Below, in pieces: positions 59,814 through 64,000 of a stretch of 64,000 nt of DNA; positions within the stretch are counted from its first letter, which is position 1, and the number at the start of each line of letters is the position of its first letter. This stretch comes from Caulobacter sp. NIBR1757 (lineage in GTDB: Bacteria; Pseudomonadota; Alphaproteobacteria; Caulobacterales; Caulobacteraceae): assembly GCF_027912495.1 (NCBI RefSeq), contig NZ_CP115463.1, positions 3,546,501 to 3,610,500 of the forward strand, written 5' to 3'. Made by a program: the position numbers and the translations under genes. A model generated the notes under the pieces. The model made no database searches. It was not told the DNA's origin and saw only the letters and a program-made list of their open reading frames with translations.

Positions 59814-60623
59814 GTGGAGCCGCCGCGTACCGTGTTCAACGCTGACCCGAAGATCATTTCGCGCATGGCCCCGCACCTGCAAAGGGTGCTGGTGGTCGAT
59901 TCGCAGCCGGCGGCGACGAAGCTGTTGCAGGACCTGCTCCGCAGCCTGGTGACCTGTCAGGTGTGGTCGGCGACCAGCGACGCCAAGGCCATCCAGGCGG
60001 CCCGGGCGATCGATCCGCAGATCATCTTCCTGGAGCACAGCGGCCCGGAGATCGACGGCGCCCGCCTGGCCCGGGCCCTGCGCCGCAGCGACCTGGCCTG
60101 TCGCAAGGTTCCGATCATCATGGTCACCAGCGAGGCGACGGCCCAGGCCATCCTGGGGGCCCGCGACGCCGGGGTGCACGAGTTCCTGCGCAAGCCCTAC
60201 ACGACCAAGGACCTGATGCGGCGGCTGGAAGCGGTGGCCCTGAAACCCCGCGACTGGGTCGAGGCGGTGCACTACGTCGGGCCGGACCGTCGGCGGTTCA
60301 ACAGCGGCGAGTACGCCGGGCCGCGCAAGCGCCGCTCGGACTCGCGCAAGACGCCGGACCAGGATCGGATACTGCAGGCGCTGAAGATCACCCGGGCGGC
60401 GATGGCGGCGGTCGATAGCGACTGGATGCAGGCGCGCCGGGCGCTGCTGGCCCAGGCCGCCGATCTGCAGAAGGCGGCGGTCTCGGTCGGCGACCTGAAG
60501 CTGATGGACGCGGCGGTGACGCTGAACAAGGCGATCGGCGAGACGCTGGACCGGGCGAAACTGGAACCGGCCGTGGCGGCGATCACGGCCTTCCTGCCGA
60601 AGGACGAGACGAAGGCGGCTTAG
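59814..60623 (+). CDS. Receiver-like protein with Asp-to-Glu phosphosite
   Basis: Protein of 269 residues. A response-regulator fold covers about 22-135: RVLVVDSQPAATKLL (one acidic residue instead of two), IIFLEHSGPEIDG, where the phospho-Asp is Glu74, IIMVTSEA (Thr switch) and FLRKPY (Lys127). The rest is helical (DWMQARRALLAQAADLQ...). With Glu at the phosphosite it may be locked as active. The start may be GTG at 59814 or the ATG at 59865. No kinase gene is near. Confidence 0.8.
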   Translation: MEPPRTVFNADPKIISRMAPHLQRVLVVDSQPAATKLLQDLLRSLVTCQVWSATSDAKAIQAARAIDPQIIFLEHSGPEIDGARLARALRRSDLACRKVPIIMVTSEATAQAILGARDAGVHEFLRKPYTTKDLMRRLEAVALKPRDWVEAVHYVGPDRRRFNSGEYAGPRKRRSDSRKTPDQDRILQALKITRAAMAAVDSDWMQARRALLAQAADLQKAAVSVGDLKLMDAAVTLNKAIGETLDRAKLEPAVAAITAFLPKDETKAA

Positions 60624-60634
60624 GCCTGGCGCGC

Positions 60635-60806
60635 CCTCCCTCCCCGAATTGGGGAGGGCAGGCGCGCGTTGCGCGCCGGGTGGGGAAGTGGATCACCACG
60701 CCCGGCCGGTTAGGCTTCTCAGTGCTTGCTCGGGGAGGTCAGTGACCGACTTCCCCACCCGACGCGCGTAACCGCGCGTCTGCCCTCCCCAATTTGGGGA
60801 GGGAGG
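60635..60806. repeat. Composite palindromic repeat, family C
   Basis: Outer hairpins CCTCCCTCCCCGAATTGGGG-AGGG and CCCTCCCCAATTTGGGGAGG-GAGG, inner arms GGGTGGGGAAGT and ACTTCCCCACCC, with GCGCGTTGCGCGC tips. One copy between convergent genes (receiver-like gene and rpoH). Confidence 0.85.
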
Positions 60807-60815
60807 CCGCACCGC

Positions 60816-61703
60816 TTACGCCTCGACCAGGTTCCGGTCGCGGGCCGCGGCCTGCATGGCCTTCTGCAGCTTCTCGAAGGCCCGCACCTCGATCTGGCGG
60901 ACCCGTTCGCGGCTGACGCCGTATTGCGAGGCCAGGTCTTCCAGGGTGGTCGGGTCGTCGCGCAGGCGGCGCTCGGTCATGATGTGACGTTCACGGTCCG
61001 ACAGCTCGGCCATGGCTTCCTCGAGCAGGCCCATGCGCAGGGACTTCTCTTCGTTCTCGGCCAGCTCGGTTTCCTGCGAAACCTGATTGTCGTCCGACAG
61101 CCAGTCCTGCCACTCGGCGTCGCCGTCGACGCGCATCGGCGCGTTCAGCGAGGCGTCGGGACCGGACAGGCGCCGGTTCATCGACACCACTTCCGATTCC
61201 TGCACGCCCAGCTTGGTGGCGATGGAGGTGACGTGCTCGGGCAGCAGGTCGCCGTCCTCGAAGGCGCTGATCTGGCTCTTGGCCTTGCGCAGGTTGAAGA
61301 ACAGCTTCTTCTGCGCCGCCGTGGTGCCCATCTTCACGAGCGACCAGCTGCGCAGGATGTATTCCTGGATCGAGGCGCGGATCCACCACATGGCGTAGGT
61401 GGCCAGGCGGAAGCCCTTGTCGGGCTCGAATTTCTTGACCGCCTGCATCAGGCCGACGTTGCCCTCGGAGATCACTTCCCCGATCGGCAGGCCGTAGCCG
61501 CGATAGCCCATCGCGATCTTGGCGACGAGGCGCAGGTGGCTGGTCACCATGCGGTGGGCGGCCTCCGGGTCCTCATGTTCCTTCCAGCGCTTGGCGAGCA
61601 TGAACTCTTCGTCCCGCGCCAGCATGGGGAACTTGCGGATCTCGCTGAGGTAGCGCGACAGGCCGCCATCGGGCGACATGACGGAGAGTGATGCAGCAGC
61701 CAT
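60816..61703 (-). CDS. rpoH: RNA polymerase sigma-32 factor
   Basis: Sigma factor of 295 residues for heat shock. Region 2: SHLRLVAKIAMGYRGYGLPIGE..., GFRLATYAMWWIRASIQEYI; the RpoH box KKLFFNLRKAKSQI; region 4: TLEDLASQYGVSRERVRQIEVRAFEKLQ. The order next to rluD matches Caulobacter. The leader (61704-61860) holds a weak sigma-32-like pair (CTTTGAAA ... CTTATGTG), which might give autoregulation. Confidence 0.96.
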   Translation of the reverse strand: MAAASLSVMSPDGGLSRYLSEIRKFPMLARDEEFMLAKRWKEHEDPEAAHRMVTSHLRLVAKIAMGYRGYGLPIGEVISEGNVGLMQAVKKFEPDKGFRLATYAMWWIRASIQEYILRSWSLVKMGTTAAQKKLFFNLRKAKSQISAFEDGDLLPEHVTSIATKLGVQESEVVSMNRRLSGPDASLNAPMRVDGDAEWQDWLSDDNQVSQETELAENEEKSLRMGLLEEAMAELSDRERHIMTERRLRDDPTTLEDLASQYGVSRERVRQIEVRAFEKLQKAMQAAARDRNLVEA

Positions 61704-61978
61704 AATCTTGTCTTTCCCCTATATCGGCAGGCGTTCCGGGTCTGCCCGCTCCGCGGCACAGGCCACCCGCCCCCGTTCCAATGGATCACATAAGAACCCG
61801 TTGCGGCGTTTCAAAGGCCATGACGCGTTTGTAATCCGACGGTGGGTATAATCCTGAGCGCGGGAGTCAGGTATCGAAAAGCCCTGAGAGGGTTTTCAGA
61901 AAAGATCGACCCGTTGGCGGGATCCGGATTTGACAGGCCGGCCCCGCCAACTCAACTTTTGGCTGACGGAGGCAATCC

Positions 61979-62383
61979 ATGCATCGCAGGTCTGTTCTTT
62001 TCCTTCCTCTGCTGGCGCTGGCGCGCCCCGCGCTGGCCGCCGAACCGACTCCCCCGGCCATCCTCAGCATCACGCCCACCAACGGCCTGACGAACATCGA
62101 CCCTGGCATCCGGGTGCTTAGCATCATGTTCGACCGCCAGATGCGAAACAGCTGGTCGTTCGTGAAGAGCGACCAGGGCGAATGGCCGGAGATCAGGATG
62201 CCGGTTTTTCGACACGGCGATACCCTGTTCGCCGACATCAGTCTGAGGTCGGGGCGCACCTACGCCTTTTCGCTGAACAGCACGCGCTTCCGGAACTTTC
62301 GCAGCGGCGAAGGGGTCCCCCTGGCGCCCACCCTGATCCGCTTCACCACGAGGCCGTCAGAGAGCCAGCAGACCGACCTCTAG
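61979..62383 (+). CDS. Secreted Ig-like domain protein
   Basis: Protein of 134 residues: signal peptide (MHRRSVLFLPLLALARPALA-AE) and one bacterial Ig-like (Big_5/SbsA) domain (PAILSITPTNGLTNIDPGIRVLSIMFDRQM, FADISLRSGRTYAFSLNS, LIRFTT). Probably periplasmic. Function unknown. The 3' end overlaps the convergent rluD gene by 27 bases. Confidence 0.85.
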   Translation: MHRRSVLFLPLLALARPALAAEPTPPAILSITPTNGLTNIDPGIRVLSIMFDRQMRNSWSFVKSDQGEWPEIRMPVFRHGDTLFADISLRSGRTYAFSLNSTRFRNFRSGEGVPLAPTLIRFTTRPSESQQTDL

Positions 62384-63364
62384 CGCCGCCATGTCGGCCG
62401 GCAGCGGGGTTTCGAAGCGCAGGCGCTCGCCGGTCACCGGGTGCACGAAACCGAGCACGGCCGCATGCAACGCCTGCCGCGCCAGGCCGGCCGTTTCGAT
62501 GATGGCCCGCACGGCATTCGCCGGCGCTCCATTTCCGTAAACCGGATCGCCCAGGCAGGGCGCGCCCTTGCTGGCCAGGTGGACGCGGATCTGGTGGGTG
62601 CGGCCGGTTTCCAGCACGCAGCGGACGCGGGCCGCCACCGGCTTCGAACCGCCGTACGTCTGCTCGACGGTATAGTGGGTGATCGCCTCGCGGCCGCCGG
62701 CTTTCAGCACCGCCATCTTCTTGCGGTCGTGCGGGCTACGGCCGATCTGGGTCTGGATCACGCCCTCAGCCGGCGACGGCGCGCCACGGGTGAAGGCGAT
62801 GTAGGCCCGCTCGATGTCGTGGGTCGCGAACAGGGCGGATAGGCCGGCGTGGGCGGCGTCGGACTTGGCCGCCACCATCACCCCGCTGGTGTCCTTGTCG
62901 AGGCGGTGGACGATGCCGGGCCGCAGCACCCCGCCGATCCCCGACAGGCTATCACCGCAATGGTGCAGCAGGGCGTTGACCAGGGTGCCGCTCTCGGTGC
63001 CCGGCCCCGGATGGGCGGCCATGCCGGCCGGCTTGTCGATGACGATCAGGTGCTGGTCTTCGTAGAGCACCGTCAGCGGGATGGCTTCAGGCCGGGGCTC
63101 GGCGGCGACGGGCGCGGGGATGGAAATCTCGTAGGTCCCGGCCTGGGCCTTGGCCGAGGCGTCGGTCACCGGCCGGCCGTCCCGCCGGATCAGCCCGGCC
63201 GCCATCAGCGCCTGGATCCGGCCGCGCGACAGCTCGGCGACCAGGTCGGCCAGCACCTTGTCCAGGCGACCGCCGGCCTCGGGGACCTCGACCACACGGA
63301 GGCCGAGGTCGACCGCGTCGTCGCCCTCCGCGATCTGATCATCAGGCAGGCTCTCGTCGCTCAT
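62357..63364 (-). CDS. rluD: 23S rRNA pseudouridine synthase RluD family
   Basis: Protein of 335 residues. An S4 domain (GRLDKVLADLVAELSRGRIQALMAAGLIRRDG) precedes the catalytic domain with GIVHRLDKDTSGVMVAAKS, in which Asp is catalytic, RTHQIRVHLASKGAPCLGDPVYG and ETAGLARQALHA. I start at the ATG of MSDESLPDD (63364). It makes pseudouridine in helix 69 of 23S rRNA. Confidence 0.95.
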   Translation of the reverse strand: MSDESLPDDQIAEGDDAVDLGLRVVEVPEAGGRLDKVLADLVAELSRGRIQALMAAGLIRRDGRPVTDASAKAQAGTYEISIPAPVAAEPRPEAIPLTVLYEDQHLIVIDKPAGMAAHPGPGTESGTLVNALLHHCGDSLSGIGGVLRPGIVHRLDKDTSGVMVAAKSDAAHAGLSALFATHDIERAYIAFTRGAPSPAEGVIQTQIGRSPHDRKKMAVLKAGGREAITHYTVEQTYGGSKPVAARVRCVLETGRTHQIRVHLASKGAPCLGDPVYGNGAPANAVRAIIETAGLARQALHAAVLGFVHPVTGERLRFETPLPADMAALEVGLLAL

Positions 63365-63538
63365 GAAGCCATCCGTGCCGCCGGCAGGGGCCCGGGTCAA
63401 CCGACAGACCGGGGCGTTCTCCCCCTTGGGTCGCCGCAAGCCCTTTTAGTTTCCCGATTTCGCACAATCGTCGTGACAGCGTCATGCAATCCCCCTAGCT
63501 CCACCTGATCACTGTTCAGGTTCGAGGGGATACGAACT

Positions 63539-64000
63539 ATGACGCCGTCTTACCGTCGCCTGCTGCTCGCCGCAGCGGGTCTTTCCGCCATTGCCTTCTC
63601 CACCGCCGTGCACGCCCAGGAGGCGGATTCGGTCGAGGAGATCGTCGTCACCGCCCAGAAGCGCGAGCAGCAGGCGGTCGATGTGCCGATCGCCCTGACC
63701 GCCCTCAGCGGCCAGCGGCTTGAGAAACTCGGCGTTGAGGACTTCGCCGACCTGGCGCTGTTCACCCCGGGCTTCGAGGTCCAGGACCAGTCGCCCAACA
63801 ACCCCGGCTTCGTGATACGCGGCATCACCTCGGACTCCACCGACAGCTTCTCGGAAGCCCGCGTCTCGGTGTTCCAGGACGGCGTTTCGATCTCGAAGGC
63901 GCAAGGCAGCTACGTCGAACTGTTCGATCTCGAGCGCGTCGAGGTGGCCAAGGGCCCACAATCGACCCTCTACGGCCGCGGCGCCCTGATCGGGGCCGTC
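63539..64000 (+). CDS. TonB-dependent receptor (partial)
   Basis: First 154 residues; the gene runs off the right edge. A signal peptide (MTPSYRRLLLAAAGLSAIAFSTAVHA-Q) and EEIVVTAQKREQQAVDVPIALTALSG start a plug domain with LGVEDFADLALFTPGFEV, PGFVIRGITSD and RVEVAKGPQSTLYGRGALIGAV. The receptor class is common in Caulobacterales, for sugars, siderophores or breakdown products. The ligand cannot be known. GAGGGG lies just upstream of the ATG. Confidence 0.93.
   Translation, partial: MTPSYRRLLLAAAGLSAIAFSTAVHAQEADSVEEIVVTAQKREQQAVDVPIALTALSGQRLEKLGVEDFADLALFTPGFEVQDQSPNNPGFVIRGITSDSTDSFSEARVSVFQDGVSISKAQGSYVELFDLERVEVAKGPQSTLYGRGALIGAV

Overview
The window is high-GC DNA from an alphaproteobacterium, most likely of the order Caulobacterales (Caulobacter or Phenylobacterium type). 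The evidence is a complete cpaA-cpaF type tad pilus locus with Flp pilins, an RcdA homologue beside rpmE, rpoH next to rluD, a TonB-dependent receptor, CtrA-like TTAA-N7-TTAA boxes at pilus promoters, and palindromic intergenic repeats. Nearly all of it reads as core chromosome. The naming of the order rests on gene content and order, not on a database search.

Layout. 1-10.5 kb: tight-adherence pilus locus (tadB, cpaF, cpaE, cpaD, cpaC, cpaB, cpaA and two nearly identical Flp pilins, all on the minus strand), then a lone secretin N-domain protein and two TadE-type pseudopilins on the plus strand. 10.5-21.7 kb: folate (pabB/pabC), an MFS transporter, a tyrosine phosphatase, a solitary contractile-tail sheath gene, a HAD phosphatase, ferredoxin reductase, moeA, a TspO-like protein, and bacterioferritin with its ferredoxin. 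21.8-35.3 kb: two paralogous secreted FG-GAP/RTX proteins, an M14 carboxypeptidase and four acyl-CoA dehydrogenases. 35.4-46 kb: thiE, suhB, quinone oxidoreductase, rcdA, rpmE, an ABC exporter, a cyanide-insensitive type bd oxidase with a 49-residue accessory subunit, an SDR and an enoyl-CoA hydratase. 46-48.9 kb: a MATE exporter with a possible attenuator leader, then a lower-GC pair (JAMM-like protein and lipoprotein) abutting lysC. 48.8-57.1 kb: lysC, ubiG, DUF1178, nitrilase, grxC, comF, an AT-rich insertion between 172-bp direct repeats, a methyltransferase, a third Flp pilin, a mutT-type gene and kdsA. 57.3-64 kb: argJ, a parvulin lipoprotein, a receiver-like protein, rpoH, an Ig-like protein, rluD and the start of a TonB receptor.

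Genes that work together: the cpa/tad set builds a polar Flp pilus and carries CtrA-like sites, while RcdA in the same window is an adaptor for CtrA proteolysis. The CydAB-DUF2474 set forms a terminal oxidase. Bfr and Bfd store and release iron. The cytosolic acyl-CoA dehydrogenases, SDR and hydratase suggest fatty-acid-like or steroid-like catabolism.

Most worth following: the duplicated divergent comF/methyltransferase start region with its AT-rich cargo, the JAMM-like/lipoprotein pair, the orphan tail sheath, a near-perfect sigma-54 promoter in front of rcdA, a 20-26 bp perfect palindrome present twice, and a third pilin whose reading frame has no normal start. I saw no rRNA, tRNA or CRISPR array.
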